This document shows, in pieces, positions 42,686 to 51,735 of a stretch of 64,000 bases of DNA (its first letter is position 1; each line of letters starts with the position of its first letter). Source of the DNA: Armatimonadota bacterium (lineage in GTDB: Bacteria > Sysuimicrobiota > Sysuimicrobiia > Sysuimicrobiales > Humicultoraceae); the NCBI GenBank assembly GCA_031459855.1, contig JAVKHP010000001.1:2687906-2751905 (forward strand), in the 5' to 3' direction. A program made the position numbers and the translations under genes. The notes beneath the pieces are model-generated. The model did not search any database, was not told the origin of the DNA, and saw nothing but the letters and a program-made list of their open reading frames with translations.

Positions 42686-43125
42686 CGAACCCGCCGGGGC
42701 GCGCGCAGCACCTCCTGCCCCCGCCGGATCGTGGCCAGCACGCGCTCCACCTCGGCTTCCAGCCGCTGCAGCACGTCGGCCGCGTACTCGTCGGCACCAC
42801 GGCGAATGCGCTCGGCTTCGCGCCGGATCTCGTCCAGACTCGCGGCAGCCTCCGGCGACGGACCGCCCTCGGCCGCCGCCCGCGCCCGTGCCTGCGCGTC
42901 CAGCACCAGCCGGCGCGCCTCCTCGCGCGCCTGGGCCAGTGCCGCTTCCGCCTCGGCCTGCAGCGCTGCAGCCCGCCGCAGCTCCTGCGGCAGGGCCGCC
43001 CGCGCCATCCGCAGCAGGCCGATCACCTCCTGCTCGACGGCCTGGCGCACGTCGGCCGGCAGGCGCCCGAGGTGACGCCGCAGCACCCGTTCGGCGCGCT
43101 CCAGCATCTCCAGAGCCGACTCCAT
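42682..43125 (-). CDS. Coiled-coil protein, DivIVA- or ATPase-b-like
   Basis: 147 residues, almost entirely predicted coiled coil rich in Ala, Arg and Glu (ALQAEAEAALAQAREEARRLVLDAQARARAAAEGG as one long helix region). No enzyme motif. Similar short proteins sit beside coaD in several Gram-positive groups, with no set function. ATG at 43125 has GGGAGGGG upstream. Confidence 0.65.
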   Translation of the reverse strand: MESALEMLERAERVLRRHLGRLPADVRQAVEQEVIGLLRMARAALPQELRRAAALQAEAEAALAQAREEARRLVLDAQARARAAAEGGPSPEAAASLDEIRREAERIRRGADEYAADVLQRLEAEVERVLATIRRGQEVLRAPRRVR

Positions 43126-43226
43126 GCGCCCCTCCCTTGCTTCCGTCTACGCTCCGTCATCCGCCCTGCGGACCGGTGGCCCGCGATCCCCGCCGGCGCG
43201 CCACCTGCGGCGCGCCCACCGGCAGG

Positions 43227-43712
43227 TCACCGGCCCGGGAACTTGCTCCGCAGCCGGCGGGCGACGTTGGCGGGCACGATGCTCTCCACGTTGCCGCCGA
43301 GGCTGGCTACCTCGCGGATCAAGGACGAGGAGACGAACGCGTACTCCGGAGCCGCGATCAGCAGCAGCGTGTCCAGCGACGGTGCCAGCCGGCGGTTCAT
43401 GGCCGACTGCTTCAGCTCGTAGTCGAAGTCGCCGACAGCGCGCAGCCCCTTGATCAGGCACGTCGCCCCCCGGGCGAGCGCGAACTCGACGGTGAGGCCG
43501 CTGTAGGCGGCCACCTCCACCGACGAAAGGTCGGCGAGGCACTCACGCAACATCTCCACCCGCTCGCCGACGGTGAACACGCCGCGGCCCTTCTCGACGT
43601 TCTCCGCGACGGCCACGATCACCCGATCGAACAGCCGCGCAGCGCGCCGGATGACGTCGATGTGCCCGTTGTGCACGGGGTCGAAGCTCCCCGGATAGAC
43701 CGCGATGTGCAC
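43227..43712 (-). CDS. coaD: Phosphopantetheine adenylyltransferase
   Basis: 161 residues beginning HIAVYPGSFDPVHNGHIDVI, with the nucleotidyl HNGH motif. GLRAVGDFDYELKQSAMNRRL and VSSSLIREVASLGG complete the family signature. It makes dephospho-CoA from phosphopantetheine. Two GTG starts lie two codons apart (43718, 43712); the second has GGAGG six bases upstream and the usual family start. It follows rsmD, a common pairing. Confidence 0.95.
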   Translation of the reverse strand: MHIAVYPGSFDPVHNGHIDVIRRAARLFDRVIVAVAENVEKGRGVFTVGERVEMLRECLADLSSVEVAAYSGLTVEFALARGATCLIKGLRAVGDFDYELKQSAMNRRLAPSLDTLLLIAAPEYAFVSSSLIREVASLGGNVESIVPANVARRLRSKFPGR

Positions 43713-43910
43713 CCCCACCCCTCCCCCGGCGCCCCCGCCTCATGCCCGACGGCAGGGCGTCCGCGCCACGCGTCCCGCCGCATCCCGCCCGTCGCGCAGG
43801 GCTGTCCCGGATTCCGCCGGTGCCGATCCCACGCGTCCACGGCCAGGGATCGAACCCGACGGCACCCGGGCCCTGACCGACGCCGATTTCCTATTTCGTC
43901 GCACACAGGG
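43713..43910. other. rsmD-coaD gap, no gene seen
   Basis: No coding frame is supported. A tRNA-like T-arm (gggttcgatccct on the minus strand near 43847-43859) has no matching acceptor or anticodon arm. Confidence 0.4.
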
Positions 43911-44504
43911 CTAGGCGTCGCGTGCCCGCAGATACCACAGCGCCGTCTCCCCGTAGCGCGCCTCCCGCTCAAGGTGCCATCCGCCCGCCGCAGGTCGATC
44001 GCGCCAGTGCCCCTCGGCGACGACCAGGCCCCCGGGCGCCAGGATGCCGGCGACGCCGATCGCCTCGAGCGTCCGCGGGATCCATTCCTGCCCGTATGGC
44101 GGGTCCATCAGGATCACCGCGAAGCGCCGGCCGGCCGCCCCCAGTCGTCGGATGGCGGTCAGGACGTCCTCGGCGACGACCTCGGCCCGGTCGGCGACCC
44201 CCGCATCCCGCACGCGTGCGGCCAGTGCCCGCGCCAGGCGCGCATCACGTTCCACAAACACCACGGTCGCCGCGCCCCGGCGCAGCGCCTCGAGCCCCAG
44301 TGCCCCGGTCCCGGCGAACAGGTCCAGCACCGCCGCGCCCCGCACGCGCTCGCCCAGCGCGTTGAACAGCGCGTCCCGCACCCGCGCGGCCGTGGGGCGC
44401 ACCTGCCCGGCGGTGCGGCGGCGCTGGGGCGGACCCCGCCGTGCGCTACGCGCATGCGCGGGCCCGCGGGTCCGCCCCTGATCGCGGGCAGGTCCGGGCC
44501 TCAT
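43911..44504 (-). CDS. rsmD: 16S rRNA (guanine966-N2)-methyltransferase
   Basis: 197 residues. RPTAARVRDALFNAL, the SAM site LDLFAGTGALGLEALRRGA and the catalytic MDPPYG identify RsmD. The N-terminal 30 residues are Arg/Gly/Pro-rich and replace the usual MRIIAG start, so that segment is unusual. ATG at 44504 overlaps the recG stop as ATGA. Confidence 0.92.
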   Translation of the reverse strand: MRPGPARDQGRTRGPAHARSARRGPPQRRRTAGQVRPTAARVRDALFNALGERVRGAAVLDLFAGTGALGLEALRRGAATVVFVERDARLARALAARVRDAGVADRAEVVAEDVLTAIRRLGAAGRRFAVILMDPPYGQEWIPRTLEAIGVAGILAPGGLVVAEGHWRDRPAAGGWHLEREARYGETALWYLRARDA

Positions 44505-46627
44505 CCGACCGACGCGAGCCCCGCCCGCTCCCGGAGTCGCTGCCGCACGAGCCGGGCCAGTGGGGCCACCGCGGGGTCTGCGAGGTCCGGATCGTGTTCC
44601 AGCAGGGCCTCGGCCGCGGCGCTGGCCTCCTCCAGCACCCGGGCGTCGGCGACGAGGTCGGCCACCTGCAGTCCGGTCGCGCCGTGCTGGCGCGTGCCCA
44701 GCACCTCGCCGGGACCGCGGATCGCCAGGTCCTCCTGAGCGATGCGAAAGCCGTCGTGCACCGCCGCCATGACCTCCAGACGGCGTCGGCCCTCCTCGGT
44801 GGTGGGATCGGCAAGGAGCACGCAGATCCCGCGCTGCCTCCCGCGCCCGACACGCCCGCGCAGCTGGTGCAGCTGGGCCAGCCCGTACCGGTCGGCGTTC
44901 TCAATGACCATGATCGTGGCGTTGGGCACGTCGATGCCCACCTCGATCACCGTGGTGGCCACCAGCACGTCGATGGCCCCGGCGCGGAACGCCTCCATGC
45001 GCTCGGCACGTATCGCGGCAGGCAGCCGGCCGTGCAGGACCTCCAAACGCAGCCCGGCCAGGGGCCCCTCGCGCAGTTCCTGGGCGAGCCGCACCGCCGA
45101 GGCCGCGGCCACCACCTCCGACTCCTCGATGAGCGGGCAGACGACGTAGGCCTGCCGGCCGCCCGCCACCTGCTGCCGGAGCCACGCGTAGACCCGGGCA
45201 CGGGCCGCCGTCGGGCGCACGTGCGTCGCCACGGGCTGCCGGCCGGGTGGGAGTTCGTCCAGCACCGAGACGTCGAGATCGCCGTAGAGCGTCAGGGTCA
45301 GCGTCCGGGGAATCGGCGTCGCCGTCATCACCAGCACGTCGGGCGCCGTGCCCTTGGCGCGCAGCCGCGCGCGCTGCATCACGCCGAACCGGTGCTGCTC
45401 GTCGATGACCGCCAGCCCCAGGCGAGCGAATGTCACGCCCTCCTCGAGGAGGGCATGGGTACCGACGGCGACCAGCGGCTCCCCGGCGGCCAGCCGCGCC
45501 AGGGCCACCTGTCGGACCGCGGGGTCGGCACCACCGGTGAGCAGCACGACCGGTACGCCCAGCGGGGCCAGCAGCTGGCGCAACGTGAGGTAGTGCTGTT
45601 CCGCGAGGATCTCGGTGGGCGCCATCAGCGCGCCCTGCGCGCCACCCTCCACGCAGGCGACCAGCGCGGCGGCGGCCACGGCCGTCTTGCCCGAACCCAC
45701 GTCGCCCTGGAGCAACCGGTTCATCGGCACGGGCGCGCGCATGTCCCGCAGGATCTCGTCGATCACGCGCCGCTGCGCGGCCGTCAGGGGATAGGGAAGC
45801 GAGGCGACGAAGCGCTCCAGCAACGGTCCCGGCGTCGCGTAGGTCGTACTGCGGGGGATGGCCCGCAGCGCCCGCCGCTGCTCCAGCACGGCCAGCCGCA
45901 GGACGAGCAGTTCCTCGAACGCCAGGCGGCGGCGAGCGGCTGCGGCGTCGTCGGGATGCTCGGGGAAGTGCACCGCCCACAGCGCGTCGCGCAGGGGCAG
46001 CAGGTGGTGCCGTGTCCGCAGGTCTGCGGGCAGCACGTCGGGCAGGGCGTCGGCGCACGCCACCAGCGCGTCGCGCACCAGCACGCGGAGCGTGCGTTGG
46101 GGCAGGCCCTCGGTCGTGGGGTAGATCGGCACGAGCCGACCGACGTGCAGCGGATCGCTGTGCGGATCCAGGATCTCGAACTCGGGGGCCACGAACTGCA
46201 GGCTGCGACCGGCGCGCTCCACACGCCCGTAGAGACTAACCTGCTGGCCACGGGCCAGCGTCGTCGCCAGGTAGGGCTGGTGGAACCAGATGGCCAGCGC
46301 AGCACCGGTGGCGTCCACCACGGTGGCGCGCACGATGGGGATCCCGCGGCGGGTCCGGAGCAGCTGTACCCGTTCGATGCGGGCAACGGCCGCCTGCTCG
46401 ACGCCCTCCCGCAGGAGCGCCAGCGGCGTGGGATGCCGCCGGTCCTCGTGCCGGCGCGGCAGGTGCAGCACCAGGTCACGGACCGTCCGGATCCCCAGCC
46501 GCGCCAGCAGCGCTGCCCGCGCGGGCCCGACGCCGCGCAGGTACTGCACGGCGTCGTCGGGTCCCAGCCGGCGGGGACGGCCGGCGACCGCGGGCGCGTC
46601 GAGAGGCACGGTGCGGCGCCTGGACAT
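44501..46627 (-). CDS. recG: ATP-dependent DNA helicase RecG
   Basis: 708 residues. The wedge/OB domain (about 60-200) is followed by the helicase motor: RLLQGDVGSGKTAVAAAAL (Walker A), VIDEQHRFGV (DEQH), TATPIPRTL, and TVIEVGIDVPNATIM with QLRGRVGRG. It drives fork regression and Holliday junction migration. ATG at 46627 is chosen for length; the ribosome site is weak. The frame is open upstream but that part is not RecG-like. Confidence 0.95.
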   Translation of the reverse strand: MSRRRTVPLDAPAVAGRPRRLGPDDAVQYLRGVGPARAALLARLGIRTVRDLVLHLPRRHEDRRHPTPLALLREGVEQAAVARIERVQLLRTRRGIPIVRATVVDATGAALAIWFHQPYLATTLARGQQVSLYGRVERAGRSLQFVAPEFEILDPHSDPLHVGRLVPIYPTTEGLPQRTLRVLVRDALVACADALPDVLPADLRTRHHLLPLRDALWAVHFPEHPDDAAAARRRLAFEELLVLRLAVLEQRRALRAIPRSTTYATPGPLLERFVASLPYPLTAAQRRVIDEILRDMRAPVPMNRLLQGDVGSGKTAVAAAALVACVEGGAQGALMAPTEILAEQHYLTLRQLLAPLGVPVVLLTGGADPAVRQVALARLAAGEPLVAVGTHALLEEGVTFARLGLAVIDEQHRFGVMQRARLRAKGTAPDVLVMTATPIPRTLTLTLYGDLDVSVLDELPPGRQPVATHVRPTAARARVYAWLRQQVAGGRQAYVVCPLIEESEVVAAASAVRLAQELREGPLAGLRLEVLHGRLPAAIRAERMEAFRAGAIDVLVATTVIEVGIDVPNATIMVIENADRYGLAQLHQLRGRVGRGRQRGICVLLADPTTEEGRRRLEVMAAVHDGFRIAQEDLAIRGPGEVLGTRQHGATGLQVADLVADARVLEEASAAAEALLEHDPDLADPAVAPLARLVRQRLRERAGLASVG

Positions 46628-46843
46628 ACGGAACCGACCCGCCGGGATCACGGGTCTGGCCTCTTGTTCGCCACCCTGCCGACCTCTCCTTGCCCGGGGG
46701 CCGGGCCCCGGCATGGCGGTCGCGTTCCGCTGGTGCCGCGGGCCTCCCGCTCCCGCAACGTCTGGCGTCGCCCCCGTGTCGCGTGGTACCCCAGCCGGCG
46801 GCGACGCACCCGCGCCGGCGGCGCCTGTCCGGTGCGCCCCGTG
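46628..46843. other. recG-rpmB divergent gap
   Basis: No gene is supported. It holds GC-rich short repeats and tggtgccgcggg, which resembles a T-box core but lacks a leader. The rpmB promoter begins at 46844. Confidence 0.4.
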
Positions 46844-46873
46844 TTGCCCGCCTGCACGGCCGCATGGTACAAT
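46844..46873 (+). promoter_or_regulatory. Promoter of rpmB
   Basis: TTGCCC (46844-46849), an 18-base spacer and TACAAT (46868-46873), leaving about 50 bases of leader before the ATG at 46931. Confidence 0.6.
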
Positions 46874-46930
46874 CCGCCGGGTTCCGAGAGGACCTATCGG
46901 TGCCAGTCGGACGGAAGGCGGTGTGAGGGC

Positions 46931-47122
46931 ATGGCGCGGCGGTGCGCGATCTGCGGGAAAGGACCGGCGGCTGGGTACAGCCTCAGCCACTCGCACGTGC
47001 GCTCGCACCGGCGCTTCCTGCCCAACCTGCAGCGCGTGCGGGTGGTCATCGGGACGACGACGCGCCGGGCGAGCGTCTGCACGGCGTGCCTGAAGGCCGG
47101 CCGCGTGCGGCGCGCCGTCTAG
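46931..47122 (+). CDS. rpmB: Ribosomal protein bL28
   Basis: 63 residues: ARRCAICGKGP, SHSHVRSHRRFLPNLQ and VCTACLKAGRV. The CxxC pairs mark the zinc-binding form. ATG at 46931 follows GAGGGC. It ends in CTAG, where its TAG overlaps the TAG of hslO on the other strand. Confidence 0.95.
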   Translation: MARRCAICGKGPAAGYSLSHSHVRSHRRFLPNLQRVRVVIGTTTRRASVCTACLKAGRVRRAV

Positions 47123-48012
47123 GCGCCGTCGTGGGTGGCCACGGCGTCAAACACCGCCGCGACCTCTGCGGTCCCCAGCACGTACCGCTCGCCGCAAAAG
47201 CGGCACTGCACCTCGATGCGCCCCTCCTCACGCAGCAGGCGGTCCGCTTCCGCGCGCCCCAGCGCCACGAGCACGTCTTCGACCTTGCGGGGGCTACAGC
47301 GACACGCGAACCGCACGGGGCGTTCCTCGCGCACGGCCAGCGGCAGCTCGCCCAGCGCCATGCGCAGCATGTCGTCGGGCGTGGCGCCGTCGCGCACCAT
47401 GTGGGTCACCGCCGGCAGCGCCCGGGCCCGCTCCTCCAGGTACGCCGGCATCCACGCTGGGGCCCCGGGCATGACCTGGAGCATCAACCCGCCGGACGCG
47501 AGCACGCGTTCGTCCGGGCTGACCAACACGCCCACCGCCACCACCGACGGAACCTGCTCGCTGCGCACCAGGTAGGCGGCGAGGTCTTCTCCGATCTCGC
47601 CGGAGACAAGGGGCACGCTGCCCTGGTACGGATCGCGCAGCCCGAGGTCCCTGGTCACGTGGAAGATGCCCCGGCGGCCGACCGCGCCGCCCACGTCCAG
47701 CTTCCGCGCGGGCGTGGGTGGCAGGTGCGTGTGCGGATGGGTCACGTATCCCCGTAGGGCGCCGTCGGCCGTACTCTCCGACACCACCGGGCCCAGCGGC
47801 CCGTCGCCCAGCACCCGGATCATCACCGTCTGCCGGCCCTTCAGGGTGGCCCCCAGCATCGCGGCCGCCACCAGCGCCCGTCCCAGCGCGGCAGTGGCGG
47901 TCGGCAGGGTGCCGTGGCGCCGCCGCGCCTCCTCGGTGCTCTGCGTGGCCACCACGGCGCAGGCGAGCACTGTGCCATCGGCGGCCGTCCCGCGGACCAG
48001 CGTATCGTCCAT
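47119..48012 (-). CDS. hslO: Redox-regulated chaperone Hsp33
   Basis: 297 residues. DDTLVRGTAADG begins the core; SGEIGEDLAAYLVRSEQVPS is the family centre. The C-terminal zinc switch reads CRCS and CRFC, which oxidises to activate holdase function. ATG at 48012 follows AGGAGCC. It is convergent with rpmB. Confidence 0.94.
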   Translation of the reverse strand: MDDTLVRGTAADGTVLACAVVATQSTEEARRRHGTLPTATAALGRALVAAAMLGATLKGRQTVMIRVLGDGPLGPVVSESTADGALRGYVTHPHTHLPPTPARKLDVGGAVGRRGIFHVTRDLGLRDPYQGSVPLVSGEIGEDLAAYLVRSEQVPSVVAVGVLVSPDERVLASGGLMLQVMPGAPAWMPAYLEERARALPAVTHMVRDGATPDDMLRMALGELPLAVREERPVRFACRCSPRKVEDVLVALGRAEADRLLREEGRIEVQCRFCGERYVLGTAEVAAVFDAVATHDGA

Positions 48013-48043
48013 CGCCCTCAGGCTCCTTCGACTGGTCTCGCCT

Positions 48044-48856
48044 CTAGGAAACGTCGAGGACGGCCTGAACCTGCCCGTGCATCGGATTGGCCGGCCCGTG
48101 CCCACGGCCCAGCGGTAGCGCCGCCCGAATCGCCGCCGTGACGAACGTCTTGGCCCTGCGGACCGCCTCCTCGACCTCCCGGCCCTTGGCGAGCTCGGCA
48201 GCGATCGCCGACGCGAAGACGCACCCCGTGCCGTGCGTGTGCGGCGTGGCGATCCGTTCCGCGCGCAGGTGGACCAGGCGCCTGCCGTCGTAGAACACGT
48301 CGACGGGCGCTTCGGCCAGGTGTCCGCCTTTCACCACCACGGCCCGCGGCCCCAGCGCGTGCAGGCGGCGGGCCGCGTCCTCCATCTCGCGCACGGTGCG
48401 GATCTCCTGGCCCGTCAGGGCCCGCGCCTCGTGCAGGTTGGGCGTGACGACCAGGGCCAGCGGCAGCAGCAGCGTCCGCAGCGCCTCCACCGCGTCGGGC
48501 CGCAGCAACGGCGCTCCCGACTTGGCGATCATCACCGGATCGACGACGAGCACCTCCAGCCGATGGGCCCGCAGGCGGTCGGCCACCGCCTCGATGATGC
48601 CGGCACTGGCGAGCATGCCCGTCTTGACCGCATCGACGCCGATGTCGGTCACGACCGTGTCGATCTGCTGCGCCACGAACGCCGGCGCTATCTCCACGAC
48701 GCCGAAGACGCCCGTGGTGTTCTGGGCCGTCAGGGCCGTGATGGCGGTCATGCCGAAGACCCCCAGGGCCGAGAAGGTCTTCAGGTCGGCCTGGATGCCC
48801 GCGCCGCCGCCCGAGTCGCTGCCGGCGATGGTCAGAGCTCGCGGAATGGTCGTCAT
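48044..48856 (-). CDS. thiD: Hydroxymethylpyrimidine (phosphate) kinase
   Basis: 270 residues of the ribokinase fold. ALTIAGSDSGGGAGIQADLKTF, the VVDPVMIAKSGAPLL segment and TPHTHGTGCVFASAIAAEL (anion hole and catalytic Asp-type loop) mark ThiD. ATG at 48856 has GGGAGG upstream and overlaps the thiL stop as ATGA. It is the last gene of the thiamine operon. Confidence 0.94.
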   Translation of the reverse strand: MTTIPRALTIAGSDSGGGAGIQADLKTFSALGVFGMTAITALTAQNTTGVFGVVEIAPAFVAQQIDTVVTDIGVDAVKTGMLASAGIIEAVADRLRAHRLEVLVVDPVMIAKSGAPLLRPDAVEALRTLLLPLALVVTPNLHEARALTGQEIRTVREMEDAARRLHALGPRAVVVKGGHLAEAPVDVFYDGRRLVHLRAERIATPHTHGTGCVFASAIAAELAKGREVEEAVRRAKTFVTAAIRAALPLGRGHGPANPMHGQVQAVLDVS

Positions 48857-49845
48857 CGCGCCTCCCGTCGCACGAAGTGGTCCCACCCTCCCGCCAGCGG
48901 GCGCTCCGCGCCGTCCGGCGTGCGCACCATGACGCCGTCGGCCGCCGGGCGGACGACACCGACGGCCGTCAGGGCCGTCCCGGTGGCCGCCAGGGCGTCG
49001 ACGAGCACCGCGAGGTCGGCAGGAGCCGCGGCGAGCAGCAACTCGTAGTCCTCGCCGCCGTACAGCGCCAGAGCGAGCGGGTCTTCCCCCAGGCGGGCGG
49101 CCGCGTCGCGCACGGCCCGGCTCACCGGCACCTGGGCCGCATCGATCAGGGCGCCCACTGCGCTCTCTTCCGCCAGGCGGTGCAGGTCGCTGCCCAGGCC
49201 GTCGCTCAGGTCCAGGGCGGCCCGCACCCGCCCGGTGGCCGCCAGCGCCTGCCCCTCGTGCACGCGCGGGGTCGGCGTGCAGTAGGCCTCGACGAGCGGA
49301 CCATCGGTCACCCCCGTACGCAGGAGCCGCAGGCCCGCCGCCGCCCGGCCCAGGTCGCCGGTCACCAGCAGCAGGTCGCCCGGACGCGCCCCCGACCGCC
49401 GCAGCGCCCGCGCTGGCTCGACGTCGCCCAGCACCGTCACGTCGATGACGAGCGGCCCCGGGGTGCTGCTGATGTTGCCGCCGACGACCACGAGCCCCCA
49501 GCGGTCTGCCTCCGCCAGCAGGCCGTCGTACATGCGCTCGAGCCAGGCCACCTCCAGCGCCGCCGGCAGCAGCAGCGAGACCAGGGCGTACGCCGGGCGG
49601 CCGCCCATGGCCGCGATGTCGCTCACGTTCACCGCCAGGGCGCGCCGGCCGACCTGTTCCGGGGTCATCAGGTCCCGGAGGAAGTGCACGCCGTCCACCT
49701 GGGCATCGACCGTCGCGAGCACGGCCCGGTCGCCCGGCGCTGGGAGCAGCGCGGCGTCGTCACCCAGGTACGCCGACCCGAGCTGGCGCCGTAGCCGCGC
49801 CAGCAGCGGGAACTCGCCCAGGTCACCGACGCGTTCGGGCGGCAT
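48853..49845 (-). CDS. thiL: Thiamine-monophosphate kinase
   Basis: 330 residues of the AIR-synthase/PurM fold. LGDDAALL, VDGVHF, ALAVNVSDIAAMGG and LDLSDGLGSDLHRLAEES are the ATP and metal-site motifs. It makes thiamine diphosphate from the monophosphate. ATG at 49845 overlaps the thiE end by 23 bases. Confidence 0.94.
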   Translation of the reverse strand: MPPERVGDLGEFPLLARLRRQLGSAYLGDDAALLPAPGDRAVLATVDAQVDGVHFLRDLMTPEQVGRRALAVNVSDIAAMGGRPAYALVSLLLPAALEVAWLERMYDGLLAEADRWGLVVVGGNISSTPGPLVIDVTVLGDVEPARALRRSGARPGDLLLVTGDLGRAAAGLRLLRTGVTDGPLVEAYCTPTPRVHEGQALAATGRVRAALDLSDGLGSDLHRLAEESAVGALIDAAQVPVSRAVRDAAARLGEDPLALALYGGEDYELLLAAAPADLAVLVDALAATGTALTAVGVVRPAADGVMVRTPDGAERPLAGGWDHFVRREAR

Positions 49846-50452
49846 CGACCTGAGCGCGCAGGGCGCGGGCGGCGGCTGCGATGTCGGGCTGCGCTACCAC
49901 GGCGGAGACCACCGCGACCCCTACGGCTCCGGTGCGTATGACCGCCGCGGCGTTCTCGACCGTGATCCCACCGATGCCGACCACGGGGATGCGCACCGCC
50001 CGGACGATGCGTGCCAACCCCTCCAGGCCGATCGCCTCCCCCGCGTCGGCCTTGGTGCCGGTGGGGAACACCGCGCCCACCCCGAGGTAGTCGGCACCCT
50101 CGGCCTCGGCGCGCCGGGCGGCCTCTACGGTTCCCGCAGACGCCCCCACGATCTTGCCCGGCCCGAGCAGCCGCCGGGCTGCCGCGACCGGCAGGTCGTC
50201 CTCGCCCACGTGCACGCCGTCGGCACCACAGGCCACCGCGACGTCGGCGCGGTCGTTGACGATGAACACCACGCCGCGCGCGCGGCACAGCGCCGCCAGG
50301 CGCTCGCCGACCTCCACCAGCACCCGGGCCGTCGCGGTCTTGTCACGCAGCTGGATGACCGTGGCGCCGCCGGCGATCGCCGCCTCGGCCTGGACCTCGT
50401 GGCTGCGGCCGGACAGCTCCCGGTCGGTGATCACGTACAGGCGAAGGTCCAC
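49823..50452 (-). CDS. thiE: Thiamine-phosphate synthase
   Basis: 209-residue TIM barrel. LYVITDRELSGR, IQLRDKTATARVLVE, FIVNDRADVAVACGADGVHVGEDDL and the phosphate-binding GIGGIT fit ThiE. It joins HMP-PP with the thiazole phosphate. GTG at 50452 is chosen because the family begins here. It lies 21 bases after the PhnD-like gene. Confidence 0.94.
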   Translation of the reverse strand: MDLRLYVITDRELSGRSHEVQAEAAIAGGATVIQLRDKTATARVLVEVGERLAALCRARGVVFIVNDRADVAVACGADGVHVGEDDLPVAAARRLLGPGKIVGASAGTVEAARRAEAEGADYLGVGAVFPTGTKADAGEAIGLEGLARIVRAVRIPVVGIGGITVENAAAVIRTGAVGVAVVSAVVAQPDIAAAARALRAQVDAARTRR

Positions 50453-50473
50453 GGGGCCCCGTCGGCCTCCTCG

Positions 50474-51433
50474 CTACTGGGCGCGCACCAGTTCCTCGAG
50501 ATCGACGCCCAGCAGCCGCGCCACCTCGCGGACGGGCGCGAAGAACTCGTCCAGCGTGCGCAGCTTCAAGCCGTGCGCGGTCCGCAGGATCTCCACGTCG
50601 GCGAAGCCGTGGATGCGGTACAGGCTGTCCAGCGTCTCGCGCCCCGGGGCGGTCTGGGCGATGCGCAGCAACGCCAGGGCCGTACGGGCCTTGACCTCCT
50701 CGGGCAGGTCGCGGCGGAACGACACGGTGTCGGCGGGAATGGGGTCGGTGTAGGCCAGCACCCGCACGCGCTCCTTCACGTCCGGGTACAGGCGGATCAC
50801 CCGGTCGCGGGCGTCGTTGCCGAACTCGTCGCCGAACGTCGCGCCGGCGTCGACCGAGCCCGTGTAGACGGCCAGCACCACCTTGTCGTGGCCGCCCGCG
50901 AACACCACCTGGCTGAAGTGCCGCGTCGGATCGATACCGTGGCGCTTCAGCAGCGCCGCGGGGAAAAGGTATCCCGACGCCGACGCCGGGTCGACGAACG
51001 CGAACCGCCGCCCGCGCAGGTCGGCCACCGTGCGAATGGGCAGTCCCGCCCGGTAGAGGATCTGGGACCGGTAGTAGGGCACGCCGAACCGCACGCTGAC
51101 CAGACGCACGTCGGCGCCGCAGCGCTGGCGGGCCAGCACGTAGGCGAAGGGGTGCAGGAACGCCACGTCGACGCGGCCCGCGCACATCGCCTCGATGGTG
51201 GCCGCGTAGCTGGTGGGCACCTCGGCTCGCACCGTATAGCCTGTGGCCACTTCCAGCATGCGCGCCAGCGTGCTGCCGGTGGCCAGCACGCGCTGGGCGT
51301 CGCTGGAAGGCGTGAACGCCAGCGTCAGGGCCGGGGACGGCGCCGCGTGTCCGGCGGGGATGCCCGCCGCCACCAGGGCCGCCGCCGCGCACAGCACCGC
51401 CAGGCGCAGTCGCCGTGCTCCACGTGGTATCAA
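50474..51433 (-). CDS. PhnD-like periplasmic/extracellular binding protein in the thiamine operon
   Basis: 319 residues. A signal peptide (basic RRLRL, then AVLCAAAALVAAGIPAGHAA) precedes a type 2 binding fold of the PhnD/SsuA-like group: LTLAFTPSSDAQR, AGRVDVAFLHPFAYVLA, GRRFAFVDPASASGYLFPA and GGHDKVVLAVYTGSVDAGATFGDEF. TTG at 51433 has AGGAGG nine bases upstream. It lies directly downstream of the TPP riboswitch and upstream of thiE. That suggests it binds a thiamine precursor or related compound, which is inference. No permease or ATPase gene is adjacent. Confidence 0.85.
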   Translation of the reverse strand: MIPRGARRLRLAVLCAAAALVAAGIPAGHAAPSPALTLAFTPSSDAQRVLATGSTLARMLEVATGYTVRAEVPTSYAATIEAMCAGRVDVAFLHPFAYVLARQRCGADVRLVSVRFGVPYYRSQILYRAGLPIRTVADLRGRRFAFVDPASASGYLFPAALLKRHGIDPTRHFSQVVFAGGHDKVVLAVYTGSVDAGATFGDEFGNDARDRVIRLYPDVKERVRVLAYTDPIPADTVSFRRDLPEEVKARTALALLRIAQTAPGRETLDSLYRIHGFADVEILRTAHGLKLRTLDEFFAPVREVARLLGVDLEELVRAQ

Positions 51434-51542
51434 GGACGTGAACCTCCTCGCGCGTGGTCGATCGGCCGACGCGCACCGCGACGCCGTCTGACAACACGAC
51501 AGCCGCCCCGTCCACGACGACTGGCGGCTGCGTCGGCCTGCA

Positions 51543-51652
51543 CTCCCCACGCCAGCATTACCTGGATCGGGTCCAACGGGTCGGCGAATATCCCGACCGT
51601 CGTGGCCGGGCGGTTCGCCCTCTCAGCCCGCCTGGTTTCGAGCTCCCCCACG
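51543..51652 (-). promoter_or_regulatory. TPP riboswitch
   Basis: Reading the minus strand, GGGGAGCTCG starts P1, GGCGGGCTGAGAGGG follows (CUGAGA core), and GACCCGTTGGACCCGATCC, then GGTAATGCTGGCGTGGGGAG, complete the THI element. These match the conserved TPP aptamer. The 110 bases before the TTG start contain GCAGCCGCC...GGCGGCTGT, a possible terminator stem, and GCGCG...CGCGC just before the GAGGAGG site. Confidence 0.93.
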
Positions 51653-51671
51653 CTGTAGAGTTGTCAAAATC

Positions 51672-51700
51672 ATGATACCCTGCGGATGCGTGCGACGCAA
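51672..51700 (-). promoter_or_regulatory. Promoter of the thiamine operon
   Basis: TTGCGT (51700-51695), a 17-base spacer and TATCAT (51677-51672) on the minus strand, placing the start near 51665, just before the riboswitch. Confidence 0.6.
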
Positions 51701-51735
51701 GCCGCCGAATCACACCGGAACCCGGTTGTTCCGGA

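Noticed and set aside
43840-43865. tRNA-like T-arm on the minus strand (gggttcgatccct)
   Set aside because: No matching acceptor stem, anticodon arm or D arm can be found at the required distances.
46720-46760. tggtgccgcggg resembling a T-box before rpmB
   Set aside because: rpmB is not a usual T-box target, the invariant A of ACC is missing, and no leader structure was seen.
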